From NCBI RefSeq assembly GCF_015706575.1, contig NW_024037072.1:3043001-3107000 (forward strand): a stretch of 64,000 bases of DNA, read 5' to 3'. Source of the stretch: Patiria miniata (lineage: Eukaryota > Echinodermata > Asteroidea > Valvatida > Asterinidae). The position numbers and the translations under genes were made by a program. Each line of letters starts with the position of its first letter. Positions within the stretch are counted from its first letter, which is position 1. This document shows positions 10,890-22,932 of this stretch, piece by piece. A model generated the notes under the pieces. It was not told the origin of the DNA and ran no database searches. It saw nothing but the letters and a program-made list of their open reading frames with translations.

Positions 10890-11640
10890 GAAGATATCTG
10901 GAGACAAGGTAAATGCGCGCAATTTTGGGGTAATAGTAGCCATTTGGGATCGTTACTATGTCCAACCAACCTCGTCCCCAGTGCTCACTTTATTTTCAAC
11001 ACCGTTTCCAATAGTAAGCCCTGGATAGGAAACTTTCTTCCTGTATCCTGATTCGATACCGCAATTGATGGCTAGTAATGGATTTTTACCGTGTACTTGG
11101 TGCTATTATTCACAACATGCAGTACGTGTTTTCGCGATCATTCGTCCACGTCTTCTCGAAAATACTCATTTCCTTTCCAATTTGCTCATATTAATATGAC
11201 ATATGATGTTGCGTGTTGTCTCGATAAGATCGTTACAGTTGAATTTTAAAAATCGTGTTTTTCGTAACTCACGCCGTGCTCGCGCTGCGACGAATTGACT
11301 CTGTTTTACCCCAGACACCGCATACAAAAACAAACGCTAATGTAACGCATATCCAGGCACCATACTGTTCCTCATTTGCATACGTGTTCAAAAATCTTGC
11401 ACATGCAAATGATCCAATACCAGGGTGAGAGAGCAGGTAGTGATGGGCGCGTACTGCTCGACACCCTGGGAACGAGGTTGTTACTATTTCCTAATCAATA
11501 TTCAGTCACTTACATGCTTTAGAAAATGTTATTGAAAGATAAGTAGAATCACCAAATCAAATTTTCAAAAATTAAAAATTACAAAATATTCCAAAATATG
11601 GGGAACAAATATACTGCACTGCAGGGATTAACGATTTATA
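10890..11640. other. Spacer paralogous to 51200-51420
   Basis: No gene. Pieces such as gtaatagtagccattt, ttcagtcact…atgcttt…agaaaatgtta and cagg…ttaacgatttat…aaattagg recur in order upstream of GPCR8. This shows that the GPCR2 and GPCR8 upstream regions share ancestry. Confidence 0.5.
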
Positions 11641-12370
11641 CAAATTAGGTATATTTGAGGTCAAAATTAATGATGGCATCCACCCACATCTTGTTTGTTA
11701 TGGTTCAGAGAATTAATCTAGCATGGAGGCCAGCTATTACCCAAAAATTCTGTGAAATTATTATCTAGAGAACTTTTCCACATTTGGCAGGCCTCCTAAT
11801 ACTAACTCAACCGAATCAGACCAGTAGTTCTGTAGATATGGACCTTCAAAATATGCACCTTTTTGTGACCTCAAGTGAGACGTGATGACGTCATGATGAC
11901 GTCTATGTTCGGCACACATTTGCAAATGAACTAGATGTATGTTTGTGGACTACTATTGCTGTTGTGGCAATATTACATGTGCAGTAGAAAATTACAGAGT
12001 AATGTGGACAAATAGTTATGCAAATATACATGTATGGCGTAGAAAAATGACCATTTAATGTGACATCACATGTCATGTGATGACGTCATTATGACGTCAT
12101 TTCAATTCGTATCTATAACACATCCCGGTCTAGGTACATACCAACTTTCAACCCAATCAAACCTGAAGTTCAAATAACATTGCACCTCCGGTTTCAACCG
12201 GAAGGAAGGGTCACGTGAAACATAAAACATAAGATCCTGGATTATTCTATGTAATCCCATTAAAATCAAAATCAGATCTCTGATCACAGTTGATTTTATA
12301 TTGATTTTCAAAGATTAAGTATAGAACTCTTTGGTTGCTTGTAATCTGATACTTGATGACGTCATGGTAA
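11640..12370. repeat. TGACGTCA-rich repeat family, copy 1
   Basis: Perfect CRE-like octamers TGACGTCA occur at 12081-12088, 12092-12099 and 12357-12364, with a near match at 11884-11905. The sequence cccggtctaggtacatacca at about 12123-12142 recurs at about 14709 and 59112. It is an interspersed repeat. Whether the CREB/ATF-like sites function is unknown. Confidence 0.7.
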
Positions 12371-12639
12371 CGTCATTACCAAATGTTTGACGGCTATATT
12401 AACTTTGCGATTTGAAGCAATCATCTTGATTAAATCTCGCGCGGTTGATTTTTCAGCAATTTCTTTTTTTAAGGTTTAAAGGTATTTTCATTGTAACTTC
12501 CGGTCTGGTGAATCTGCCCCTCAACTTGTTCTTGGCATGTAGCTGGTTGTATACAACAAACATTAACATGATTTCAGCAAACTTCGTCACACTCTTCAGA
12601 TGATTATCAATTTTAATTCAGATTATTATCAACCTGCCG

Positions 12640-14590
12640 CTAGAGGTCCTGACCGCTTTAGTCCTGGGTATGACATTAAACTGCATCCTGGAGCTCAACT
12701 GAGTTCAAAATGGCCCGGTTGATAGCACTCCGAAGGGCCCCTGCCAGGGTTACGGCGAAGCTCTGGGCAGCAGCAGAGTGGATTGTTCTGGTGGGTGCTG
12801 ACGCCTCAACTGTCTTCCCAGCCACAGAACATGGATGTCTGGCGCGCTTTGTAGATATCACAAGCAGCGGCAGGGATCAACCAGCTCGAATCAGGAGAGC
12901 ACGGCGACCAAGAACGGGGCAGCAGCCGTGATAAAGCTGGCCAGCCGGAAGAGGCCACTCCACGGCCCAACGACTCTCCAGAGTAATGGGGGCTGCACAC
13001 TGGTCACCCATCTGTGGACTCTCATCATTGCGCTCCACGTCTCCCCTGTCCCAAGCAGACGGAGTACCAAGGGGCACCACCCAAACCACCATGAACAGTT
13101 ATCATAACACCAGGGTTAGTGTCCCCGCTTTTCCTCGCCCCGTAGTACCACATCACGCACGACCAGTTAACCTGCGACATGATCGTATGACGTCTGCCTC
13201 CTCAAGCCCTTCTCTGGACGGTGTCAGACCGATTGTTGGAACTACCTCGGGGCACTTGATATGCGCTCGTCTCTCCGAATCGCCACCTGGAAGTCCTCAC
13301 CATGTGCCACCAGGGCTATCCAGGAGTTGTCGTGAGCGAGCTTGTACGATACTTTATTGACATCGGCGGGGTCACTGAAACGCGCATTCCAGGTAGTGGA
13401 TCTGCTTCTATCAATGAATACACCACGTACCACGTATTGTACTCCGAACCGAAGACAAGGCGTTGTTCTGTTTCTTCAATCCAAAGTTGCTCAATCCCTG
13501 ACTGGCTGGAAGCCAGTCTCCAGTCGTATCCTACAGCCGCTCAACCATGGATACCGTGCTTGTTCTATGGCTTCTCTCGGAACTCCATCGCAGATTCATG
13601 AGACTCTTCAATGTGGCCTATATTATTGACATCAAGGCTGCATTTGACTCCGTAGACAGGAGCGCTATGTGGAAGGCTGTGGCGGCCTCCGGAACACCCC
13701 CTTTCTACTCAACCTTATCAAGGATCTCCACAACGGCACTACATCAAGAGTTCGGCTTGGCAATGACGTGTCTCAAGCCTTTTCAACATCTTCAGAAGTT
13801 CATCAGGGATGTATCCTTGCTCCTACACTCTTCTAGTCGCGGCATCGACTGGATCATTGATAGGTGTCAGGGTAATTTAGGAACCGGATTACGCAGATGA
13901 CGCGGCTCTCTTCAGAGTTAACCCCAACCAGTGGTCATCCAAGCTTCTAAGGTTTGAGGAAGAGGCTGCTACCATGGGTATGCATATTTCCTGGGCCAAG
14001 ACCAAGATCCAAAACACTGGTTCAGGACCATCCCCCGATTCCATCACTGTGGCAAGGCAGGCAGTTGATGCAGTGGAGAAATTTACATATCTTGGATGCG
14101 ACATTCACTCTAATGGATACTCCTCACATGATATCCATCGTTAAATTGGTACGGCTTCTGTAACCATGGGCCAGCTGGATCGTGTCTGGAGAAACAAACG
14201 GCTCACTTTCTGTACCAAAACCCGGATCTACACCTCCTGTATCATACCGATCCTTTTATATGGATCTGAGACATGGACGCTGCTCAAGAAGGATGGACGT
14301 AGACTTCAAGCTTTCAATATGCGTTGTCAACGCCGCATACTTGGGGTGAGATGGTCTGATTTCATCACCAACGAGGCCATCTCTCAGAAAACTAGGCTGG
14401 AGGATATTCGCTGCATTATAATCACGGCGTCACTCCATCTTCGGGCACATTCGTCGACTCCCTAGCAACACCCCAGCACACACCGCCCTCAAGCTTGCCG
14501 TGGATGCATCTACAGGAGTCAAGCCTGATCCTGGTTGGTCACGACCACGCGGCCTTCCCCGAAATACGTGGGTCATGTTCAGGTCTTTCA
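12640..14590 (+). mobile_element. Decayed LINE (non-LTR retrotransposon) with reverse transcriptase fragments
   Basis: Broken reading frames carry reverse transcriptase signatures: YIIDIKAAFDSVDRSAMWKA near 13617-13675, an HQGCILAPT-like stretch near 13800-13835, and the catalytic DYADDAALF at about 13886-13912. The downstream thumb region contains LLYGSETWTLLKKDGRRLQA and RCQRRILGVRWSDFI (about 14250-14360). Several frame changes and stops separate the blocks. The 5' part (12710-13360) is poorly recognisable. The clade cannot be fixed by eye. The text around 12288-12320 and 14585-14620 (gattttcaaagatta) is similar, so the LINE may lie within, or recombine between, two copies of the flanking repeat. 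Confidence 0.8.
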
Positions 14591-14599
14591 CAGCTGATT

Positions 14600-14815
14600 T
14601 AATATAGATTTTCAAAGATTAAATATATTAATCTTTAACGTAACGCCATATGACCAGTGATGACGTCATCATGACGTCACTTCCTTTTTCACCTATAACA
14701 CATGCATCCCGGTCTAGGTACATACCAACTTTGAACCCAATCGGACCTGTAGCTCTGGAGATATAGGGTTTCAAACTATGCACATTTAATGTGACGTCAA
14801 TGTTAGGCACACATC
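14600..14815. repeat. TGACGTCA-rich repeat family, copy 2
   Basis: TGACGTCA occurs at 14661-14668 and 14672-14679, followed by ctataacacatgcatcccgg and ggtctaggtacataccaact, matching 12081-12160 and 59090-59165. It lies immediately after the LINE remnant. Confidence 0.7.
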
Positions 14816-15219
14816 TACAGGTGCTCAGGTCTAAGTGTTCGCCAAGTATAGAGGCATGAATCGGATTGATTTAAGTGCCCAAAGTGCCGGAGACAGAAAA
14901 AAAGTGGACAAATGCTATGGGGAAAAAATTATCGGGGTAAAAACGAAAACAAAGGCTGTTGCGGCAATGTGCCCAAACAGCCAATAATGCTCGAAGCATG
15001 GGAGATATACGCTAATTGTGAAGATTATGATTTCTGTGTAAATTGTGGTCATGTTACTGTCTGGAGCATTATTTTTTTATTTCAAAATACCTTTCCAACC
15101 TTAAGTAATTTTTGAAAGTTTTTCATGGTGGAAAATGCGATTTTCTAACCGCGAGTTACGTGTTGGCTGGGTAAACAAAACTACCACAACCCCTATCCCG
15201 CCATGAGACGCATTGACGT
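14816..15219. other. Spacer paralogous to about 59290-59500
   Basis: No gene. The stretch from 15050 (ctggagcatta…tttcaaaata…) to 15219 matches 59308-59500, including cccctatccc and cgcattgacgtg. Confidence 0.5.
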
Positions 15220-15370
15220 GGGTGTCTACCCAATGTTCCCCAATACATATGTTCCCCAATACCTGTTCCCCGGCCCCGAAATCCTTAGACTAGGGTTAGG
15301 AGTAGGGTTAGGGTTATAGGGTAAGGATTTCGCGGGTCATCGTCATTGGGGAACATATAGGTATGCACCC
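15220..15370. mobile_element. Small MITE carrying telomere-like repeats, 8-bp target duplication
   Basis: The ends gggtgtctaccc and ggtatgcaccc are imperfect inverted repeats. attgacgt flanks both sides (15212-15219 and 15371-15378). The paralogous locus at about 59488-59510 reads gcgcattgacgtgcataaag without it. Inside, tgttccccaat and attggggaaca form a second inverted pair, and 15291-15330 holds a degenerate run of TTAGGG-like units (tagggttagg, agggttagggtta). Confidence 0.8.
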
Positions 15371-15640
15371 ATTGACGTGCATAAAGGGGTTGTATTTTTT
15401 TTACTAGTTAACCCCAGATTTCCGTCAAAAAAACCTGCAATCTGTCTACGACATGATTATGGCGGTTGTTTGTTTGTTCAGAATGTTAAATAACAAACAA
15501 CTAACAAGTAGACAACCATGGTGAAAAGTGTCCTAAACTTCACAATCGCAACAAACGAACAAAACTTAGTTTCGGCAAGTTGCTGAAACAGCCAATAATA
15601 TTTTAGGGGCTACAAGCAATACATAACACTGTTACTGCGT
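15371..15640. other. Spacer paralogous to 52080-52180 and 60530-60720
   Basis: No gene. aaaacctgcaatctgtctac and ggggctac recur in the other two copies. Confidence 0.5.
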
Positions 15641-15990
15641 CATTTCAAATTGTCCCATATCATACAATGCAAAGCGTATAGACCCGAACAATAAATGGAA
15701 TAAATTCAAGTCAGTGTCGATGCTGCCATCTTAACGTACTTACAGTGTCATCTACCGGGCAAATCCAAAAAGAAAAACCTAGCCTCCGTGGTGATTGGTC
15801 AAAGAACTGGACAGAACTGAAGCAGTGCGTTGTCTCGCAACGTACCTAAGTTGAACATCAAATACGTTTTAGCTAGAAGAGGGATCCGAAATTCATACTA
15901 TGAATGTTTTATTTTCGCCATAAAACTGCTAGAGGAATGGCATACCGAAGGCAATAAGGCTCGAAGGTTAACTGTTCTTTCGTTTTAGAT
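15640..15990 (-). repeat. Orphan receptor-upstream module
   Basis: This resembles the sequence that lies upstream of GPCR3 (21545-21850) and, more distantly, GPCR1/4/5/6/7. Shared text includes aatggaataaattcaagtc, cttacagtgtcatctaccg, gattggtcaaagaactgg and tcgtctcgcaa-type strings. Other copies are at 54750-55140 and 61260-61660. No receptor lies directly downstream on the minus strand here, so it is probably a leftover of a lost receptor unit. Confidence 0.55.
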
Positions 15991-18690
15991 AAACCAAATG
16001 GCCTCTGATAATGCATCAGTGCACATATATAATTCGTACACAATAGTCGGACGCTGCACTGTACATACACATAATGAACGGCCATTGGCTCAACAGTATG
16101 AAGTTATCGCAACTCTATATACGGCTCTGGCACAAAAACACCAGACCCTGGAGGTGTGGTTGCTAGTGTAACACAGGACATATAGGGTATAAATTAACCA
16201 GCCCTATAGAGACGTGGTTACTATACTGATGTGAAAAAGGATTTAGACAAAATGTGTCCACGTAGGTAGCCAGAGCGGACATGTAGAAGTGACTCTGAAG
16301 AAATAAAGCTACTGACAAGGATAATCGGGTCTATGAGGTTTATTGGCACACAGACTAATGTTTCTTGACAGAGAGTTGGTTCTGGTGGAAGTTCAGAAGA
16401 GAGAGACACACACATTGAAGACTTTAGGGGAAAATGGGCTGATTAAATACAGTAATGAAGCATACGGATTGTGTGTAAGTCCATTAAACATGTGACAGTA
16501 AGTTCTAGGAATAGGATGTGGTTTAAGTTCCACGACCAAGCTCAGTGTAACCACACAAAATTGAGATACTGTCTATGGGAACTGTCTGTGTGGACCACAA
16601 AGCAATTTGAAAGAATCATAAAGATATCAACAGGGGAAGCTATAGATATTCGACCTTAGTGGAAGAGAATGTAAATAAAAATGAGTGATTGAAAAGAGCT
16701 ATTAAATCTAGGCTTATGTTTCAAGCGCGGGTACAGAGCTTAAATAATGACACGAGTTTGACACAGATTATAACTTTCTGGAAGCAGCCATGTTTCTGAG
16801 AATGATAACCTTTGAACAGCGCCCCCTGTTGGCTAAATGGTGCAAGATAATGAAGGTGTATATATTTTTACAGCTTACACTAGCATAAGGCTTGCCCCGA
16901 ATCACGTGATATGTACAGACAGGGAAAGGGGGTATGGGGGGGGGGGGAACACTCGAAAGGTTGAGGGGGGAAACAAAATTTGACGCTTAAAGGTGCTGTT
17001 CGTAAACGGGTATTATAGTCGAAGTTATGTGCAAAAAAGCGTTTTAAGATCCTTTGGCTGTTCCTACTGCTAAACATACATAAACTTAACATACCTAAGA
17101 CACAAGTTTACCCATTCCTAACGATCGACAGCCCGTCACGTGGCCAGTTTTAAATGGTTGAAAAAAAAATATGCAATAATGTTTTAAAAGCCCACATATA
17201 CGATTATATGAAATGCCTTTGTATGTCAGGGAAAAAAAAGGAGAAATAGAAATAGCACGGGAAGACAATGGGGTGAACGTCCCCCTCCATCAAATCGCAT
17301 GTTGTGGTCACGTGACGCTAATTTTCTCCTGAAAAAATGCAAACCGATAGATTTTCAATTGTATGTTTATCACTGGAAGTATTGTTATTCATATATATAT
17401 AAAATGTAAGTTACTTGGTTTTTTTTTTTAGTGTTTTATGATAAACAAAATGAGGCGGACTCGGAGTCGGGGCTGCGACACTAGGACTAAGCTGCTATAG
17501 GGCACTTGGGGTGCACCAATTTTGCAAGAGGGCACTGAGGGCAACGTACACATGGTGTGTGTGCAATTCAAGTCTTTAAAATGGAGGGGGAGGACACCCG
17601 GAAAGACACCGCTCGGGGCACGTACCTCCGCTGGGGGAGGGCCCGTATAGTTACGCCACCAAACGGCTGTTTAGCCCGGCCGCACGCGCATGCACACCGT
17701 TGGCATATACGATTCTAATTTAGAATGTTGTCGAGGACAGTGTCTTCTCTGCTATCGTGTGGAGATTATCAGAAAGGCACAGTAGGCACTGTGCCTAGGG
17801 CCTACGAAAAATCCGGGGGCCTATGAACAATTCGGGGGCCAACGAAAATACCGCAGTGTGCCATAAAAGACACAGGCCTACCCACACCACAACCACGCGC
17901 ACAGAAAAGTTTTTTTTTTTAAATGCTAGGGTCTCTCTCAGAATTTTCGATTTCACCAACTGACGCTGTACAGCAGGCCCCACGTATATAATTTACGTGT
18001 AAAGTCTGTCGTTCTGGGCTTCGATCGGTTGGGGGGGACATGTCGTTCTCTGAATAAATAATTCTCTGAATAAATAATTGTAGCCTACATTTGATTCTGT
18101 AGCTCAGAATAGCTGATGCAATGACTCCAAACTCAAAAATGATGTTTAAATGAGGATCTTTAGCTAAGACCTTGTCACATTTCCTCAGAACGCACCCAGA
18201 GCATCTAGAATCCATTTTTTTCGCCGGGCACTTCCACTTCGTTTAGGCTTCGTACTCGAATTAGCTCTCATCAGGATACACATGTTTGTACCCTCACTTC
18301 TGAGAAGTGTTTGACGCCTTTGGTGCCAACAGGCTTTCAGAGCTAGGACCCATACCAATTTGGCCTGGCTGGATTTATACAGTGATTTGTACGCTGAATT
18401 TGGTGCCGGTGGCAAGGGCGGAGTAGGGCCTACGGTGCCTAGGGCCTACGAAACTCTTAATACGGGCCTGTGTGGAACATCCCTACAATAAGCAAACAAG
18501 AAACAAAGATACCACAAGCGCCTAATAATAGATCGTATCGAATACCCCCATGTTGGCATAGCAACAGCGCAGCGACGTACGCACCGCCATGTTATAGGAC
18601 GATGTTATATGTTATATTATATAAAGCAATCAAAAATAACATTTGAATGACTATATAGAAATGACCTGATGATATAAATTTAAAAAAAAA
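15991..18690. other. Intergenic, mostly unrecognised
   Basis: No supported gene. Two similar direct segments, gtgcctagggcctacgaaa at 17790-17812 and 18437-18455, border a segment whose minus-strand frames read RSGSARRKKWILDALG and MDSRCSGCVLRKCDKV. That could be a decayed hAT-type transposase fragment, but the match is too weak to call. G-runs lie at 16936-16948. 17390-17402 is a short TA repeat. Confidence 0.35.
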
Positions 18691-19160
18691 CACATTTTAA
18701 TAACTTGATTTAAATGCCTAACATTATTTTGACGTTTTATCAGGTCTGTTCAAGCAATATTATCAAAACTTTGTTACCAACTGTTTTAACAGGATTGATG
18801 GAGGAAATATCATGAGACATATACAAAACCATTTTGATAACGTGATTTAAATGCTTCAAATATGACGTTTTATCAGGTATGTTAAAGTGATATTGTCAAA
18901 ATGTTATTGCCAAATCTTTTAAACAGGATTTATGAAGGAAATGTCACGATATATACCCCAAAAAACATTTCAATAACGAGATTTAAATGCCTCAAATTTG
19001 ACGTTTTATTGGTTATATTAAAGTGATATTATCAAAACGTTTTTACCAAACTTTTAAACACGATTTGTGGAGGAAATATCTTGATATAAACAAAACCATT
19101 TTTTTAAAAACATGACTTATATGCCTCAAATTTGACGATTTATTAAAAGTTGTACAAATT
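18691..19160. repeat. Tandem satellite-like array, unit about 135 bp, 3.5 copies
   Basis: Units begin near 18691, 18828, 18964 and 19094 with variants of cattttaataacttgattt, followed by aaatgcctcaaatttgacg, ttttatcagg, tattatcaaaacgtttttac and gaggaaatat. Unit-to-unit divergence is visible, so the array is not very recent. No coding content. Confidence 0.8.
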
Positions 19161-20089
19161 TTCCTACATTATTACGCTTTTTAACCCAAAAAAACCCCAA
19201 AGGGAAAAAAGACTAGTGACTCGGTCTTAAGCGGCCGTTTAAAACCCTTGCCTGGTCATGGCTGTGATGACTTGCAGGTCACAGGTCACAGGTCGCGCAA
19301 AATCTATCCTATAGGCCTTTCTTTTGTTTGTAAACATTGGCGCCATTTTGTATGGGCTGCCGTAAGCGCATAAATTGAAGCCGTTGTTGGCAACATATTT
19401 TTCCAAAAAAAGTCCTCATAACGCCATCAACACATAGCAAAAAGGCATACGTTGGAATTATTTTGTAGCTTTGTTGAAAATGTTATATTTTCAAGTATCA
19501 AATAATATTTTGGTGATCTGTAATAACTCTTCTTCATTTTTGCAGTGTTGGACCTTCCATAGTTTTGCAGGCCGTGGTTGGCCAAAAAATGCAGTTTGCC
19601 AACCAAGTGCAGAAAGGTCTATCAGAGCGTAAATTCATCAGCCTATCCCAGCGTCCTTTTTGCAGGGCGGGGCATTTGAAACATCAAGACTGCATCCGAG
19701 AACACCAGTCCGAAAACTAAACTACCGCGTGTAATGTCAGGCGAATTAAAACATATTTTGATGACGTCACAGTTTTGACTTTATCTTTTTGCGATAGAGG
19801 AAGAAGTCCCGAAGCAGGAGCTTCGTTAACAAAACAAAACAAAAAACACAAGAACATAATTTGAGGGGAAAAACTAATTCCTCGTGCGGGTAAAATTATT
19901 GTCTCTGATGTTTGTTTGCTGATTTTGTTGGTAATATGTGCGCAAACACATAAAGCGTGTGTACAAGCCTACGAACTCCACCAGAACACCGAATGAAATG
20001 AAAGAATTGAATCATGGTATGGATAGCATGAGAAATAATCGTCAAATTGGAGTCAACAATCAACAAACATTATTTTTTGGGTTATTTTT
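19161..20089. other. Spacer and GPCR3 downstream module
   Basis: 19161-19660 is unrecognised. 19690-20089 is the common 3' module of the receptor units: catccgagaacacca, actgcgtgtaatgt, gaattaaaac, ttttgcgatagagg, gattcctcgt-type text and the run up to the stop codon. It supports GPCR3 as a complete duplicated unit. Confidence 0.6.
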
Positions 20090-21016
20090 CTACATAATGG
20101 TTTCGGTATTTTGCTGGTCTTCGTTACCGTCAACCGTTTCTCCGAGATCTTGATTCTGAAGCAGACAGCGACAGAAAAGTGCTTTCAAGCCCTGCCTGAA
20201 ACCATCCAAACGCCACCAGTAGATTAGCGGGTTGATAGCTGGAGACAAACAATAAACCAAAGCGGCAATCGTGTTGTAGTTATTCAATGTTTCTTCGGAG
20301 ATTGTGCTCTGACCAGTTTTGATGAAATACTCCATTATCTGGCCGATGTTGTAAGGGGTCCAACAAATGAATGATGTTATCAAAATGATGGAGAAAGTGA
20401 CCAACAGGCGACGGGTCTGAAGAACACGAGGGGCGGCCGGTTCCGTGTCATCGGTGCGGACAACTGGGCTTGATGATGGAATCGTGGTAATACATGTATA
20501 TCTATTGATCTTTCTGAAGACGAAGAAGTACAGCACAGCGGTCGCGATCCACACAGTGAGTACTAACGGAGGTCTAAACCACGCTGATAGAATCAAGCGA
20601 ACCTCGTCAGATGCCACCAAGATTATCGGCAAGTGAAGTGCGAGGGAGAAACACCAAAGGAGAAGGCAAACCACTACCAGGCGGCATCGCGTCACCAACG
20701 CGTCATAGCGAGAGGGCGGCGTGATAGTCAGTGCCAGGTAACGGTGCACAGCCACTGCTAAAATCATCAGCTCGGAAACGAACAAAAACGCCTGAAGAAG
20801 GGCAAGAAGAACTCGTGCCCGGTTTAGGGAAAAGGCAATTAGCATCGCAACAAACGCCAGGTCGGCCAGGGCGAGATTGAAGACGAAGGTGAAGTACTTG
20901 ATGCGGAGATGGCTGGTTGCTGCTAGCACCACTATTACCAGCAGATTCTCCAACACAGCCAGGCCTGAAATCACAGCTGCAGAATACGTGATTATAGTGC
21001 TCAAGGTAGAAGCCAT
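20090..21016 (-). CDS. GPCR3: class A rhodopsin-like receptor, 308 aa
   Basis: A seven-transmembrane receptor with LENLLV, LALADL, HRYLAL, CWTP in TM6 (Thr replaces the Ile of its paralogues) and NPLIY. Loop 3 carries the same NRYTCITTIPSSSPVV block as GPCR2, and TM7 begins NTIAALVYC, also like GPCR2. This makes genes 2 and 3 nearest relatives here, although loop-7 and TM3 residues differ. It starts at the ATG 10 nt after an acceptor (minus strand tttatttttgcag). This copy's leader sequence is GTTATCAACG, not GCAATCGACA. The longer frame to 21055 crosses the acceptor. Upstream sequence contains a SINE. No canonical TM3/ECL2 disulfide cysteines. The ligand is unknown. Confidence 0.9.
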   Translation of the reverse strand: MASTLSTIITYSAAVISGLAVLENLLVIVVLAATSHLRIKYFTFVFNLALADLAFVAMLIAFSLNRARVLLALLQAFLFVSELMILAVAVHRYLALTITPPSRYDALVTRCRLVVVCLLLWCFSLALHLPIILVASDEVRLILSAWFRPPLVLTVWIATAVLYFFVFRKINRYTCITTIPSSSPVVRTDDTEPAAPRVLQTRRLLVTFSIILITSFICWTPYNIGQIMEYFIKTGQSTISEETLNNYNTIAALVYCLSPAINPLIYWWRLDGFRQGLKALFCRCLLQNQDLGETVDGNEDQQNTETIM

Positions 21017-21261
21017 CGTTGATAACCTGCAAAAATAAAACAAGGTCAACAACACCTTAGCGATCTTACAAAAATAAAATTAATGGCCTGTAAAACGGAA
21101 TTTGTTTTGCCGGTGAACCCATTGACTATACCGGCAAAGCTTTTCCTAGACAAAATTATAATAACAAACTCATATCCTGATCAGTTATCCAAGTAGAACT
21201 TCTACTTGGGATGTGAATCTCAAGTTCAAGCGATCAGATACAGGTACACATGGATACAGCA

Positions 21262-21515
21262 TATCAGGGTGTAGGGTTGGTTAACTGTACTTTCCTCACC
21301 GCTGTGACCTGGGTTCGAATCCCACCTGGGCCAATTTTGATTGGGTTTTCAGTCCCTACCCGATTCCGTGGGTTTTCCTAAGAATATTGTTCTGGTGTTT
21401 TCCTCCCACCCTATAAATCTGTAATTTCTTCTCATTGTCCTCTCTCTGCTACAGTGTCCAAGGCGCTTTCTCAAGAATCCTTGGTTTCATGATCAGAAAT
21501 AATTAATAAAATAAT
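21262..21515 (+). mobile_element. tRNA-derived SINE
   Basis: The B-box-like gggttcgaatccca (21311-21324) follows a tRNA-like head. A non-tRNA body with cctacccgattccgtgggtt and tcctcccacc and an AT-rich tail (aataattaataaaataataa) follow. The arrangement is that of a tRNA-derived SINE, not a working tRNA gene: there is no anticodon arm that I can fold with confidence. It interrupts the upstream region of GPCR3. Confidence 0.7.
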
Positions 21516-21544
21516 AATATGGGGCAACAAGCGTCACGTATAAC

Positions 21545-22560
21545 AATGTTGTTGCGTCATTTCGAATTGTCCTATAATAAACACTGCGAAGCGTAGACCT
21601 GAGCAATGAATAAAATAATTCTTAACGTACTTACAGTGTCATCTACCGAGCAAGTCCAAAAGAAAAACACAGCCTCCTAGATGATTGGTCAAAGAACTGG
21701 AAGAAACTGAAGCAGAGAGTCGTCTCGCAATCTTGAACATCAAATACGTTTCAGCTCGAAGAGGGATATGAAATTCATGCTATATTCTGTCATCAAACCC
21801 TGAATGCATTTACTCGCATGAAATGTGTACAAAGTATGCAATCCGGCTCGAAGGTCAACGGCAAATTACCAAGATACTAATCATATATACATTGGTGAAG
21901 AGCATACACTGATATACGTGTACATTCTGTTATGCAGTTCACCCACTCAACTGACTACCAAAAGAAAGAAAAGTAGTGCATTTTGTATGAAGTTATTGTT
22001 TAAAGAAAAACAAATGTTCGTTAAGAAAGGCAACACTGGCATACATGGTAGGCTATATGCAAATGTCGTATTGAACGATAGCAGGGCTTTTTATTACTAT
22101 TTGCTGATAACTATTTTTAACCCGAATAACACCCCAGTCAATCCTTGTCATATTTTGATTGGAGGATTGTAGGTCACGTGGTTTTCGCGGATTGTAGGTC
22201 ACTCAAACCATCTTCAAGTGCTATCAATCAAGTGCATCTGAAGCCACGTAACAAGTGTAAACATTCATTTTCCATTGCTCAATCAATCTAATTTTAGACT
22301 TTAGAGCTGATCATTGAACTTCGGAATTTAACTCAAGATCATTCTTGGGAAATCCACAGGTCTGAGTGTAACACAGCTGTGTAGGAAAAATGTTTATGTC
22401 CATTAATAATAATCGAAGGACTGAATGTTGCATTGGACATTTTTGGTTTGGATTGATGGAGACATAGTGAATATACAAAATTGTATGTTTGACATGTTTG
22501 TATAATGTCATCATAAACTGCACCATCGAATGGTGGTTTTATGATAGGGTTTATGACGAA
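21545..22560. other. GPCR3 upstream module and spacer
   Basis: 21545-21850 matches the orphan modules at 15640, 54750 and 61260 and the upstream regions of the other receptors. 22075-22300 and 22310-22460 faintly match the gagctgtcaatc / cttggaaattta and catcaaggg spacers of other units. No gene is supported. Confidence 0.5.
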
Positions 22561-22564
22561 CTCA

Positions 22565-22924
22565 CAGGGGCGTAAATCCGGGGGGATGGGGGTATAAATC
22601 CCCCAATTTTTGACCAGGGGGATGGGCTATTGAATCACCCCCCCCCCCCTCTTTTTCGCGATGAAAGAAAAAATGCGGATTTTGAGGTATTTTTCGAACA
22701 TCCCAACAACAAAAATGTATTCAATAGCTCTGAAAAGTGGAGAAATATAGAAAAGCTTTTAAAATGCGCCGTTTTGATGTAAGCGCGAGTATCTATATCC
22801 TGAAGGGTGCCTCTAGTCTAATGTGCCCCCCCCCAATTTTCGAATTTCCACGGCCGGGCAATTTTTTTTGATTTTGGTCATCCCCATCCTCTCCCCAAAA
22901 CGCCGGCACAGATTTACGCCACTG
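22565..22924. mobile_element. hAT-like MITE, 8-bp target duplication
   Basis: The ends caggggcgtaaatccg and agatttacgccactg are inverted repeats. The flanks are cgaactca (22557-22564) and cgaactcc (22925-22932), 8 bp with one mismatch. Poly-C and G runs lie inside. It is non-autonomous. Confidence 0.8.
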
Positions 22925-22932
22925 CGAACTCC

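Noticed and set aside
12710-13360. ORFs 5' of the reverse transcriptase as a host gene
   Set aside because: They are low-confidence 5' remains of the same LINE with no intact frame.
17795-18415. Possible transposase-derived gene on the minus strand
   Set aside because: Only short fragments resembling a zinc-finger/hAT-type head; too weak to call a domain.
21262-21330. Possible tRNA gene
   Set aside because: A B box is present but there is no foldable cloverleaf, and a SINE body and AT-rich tail follow.
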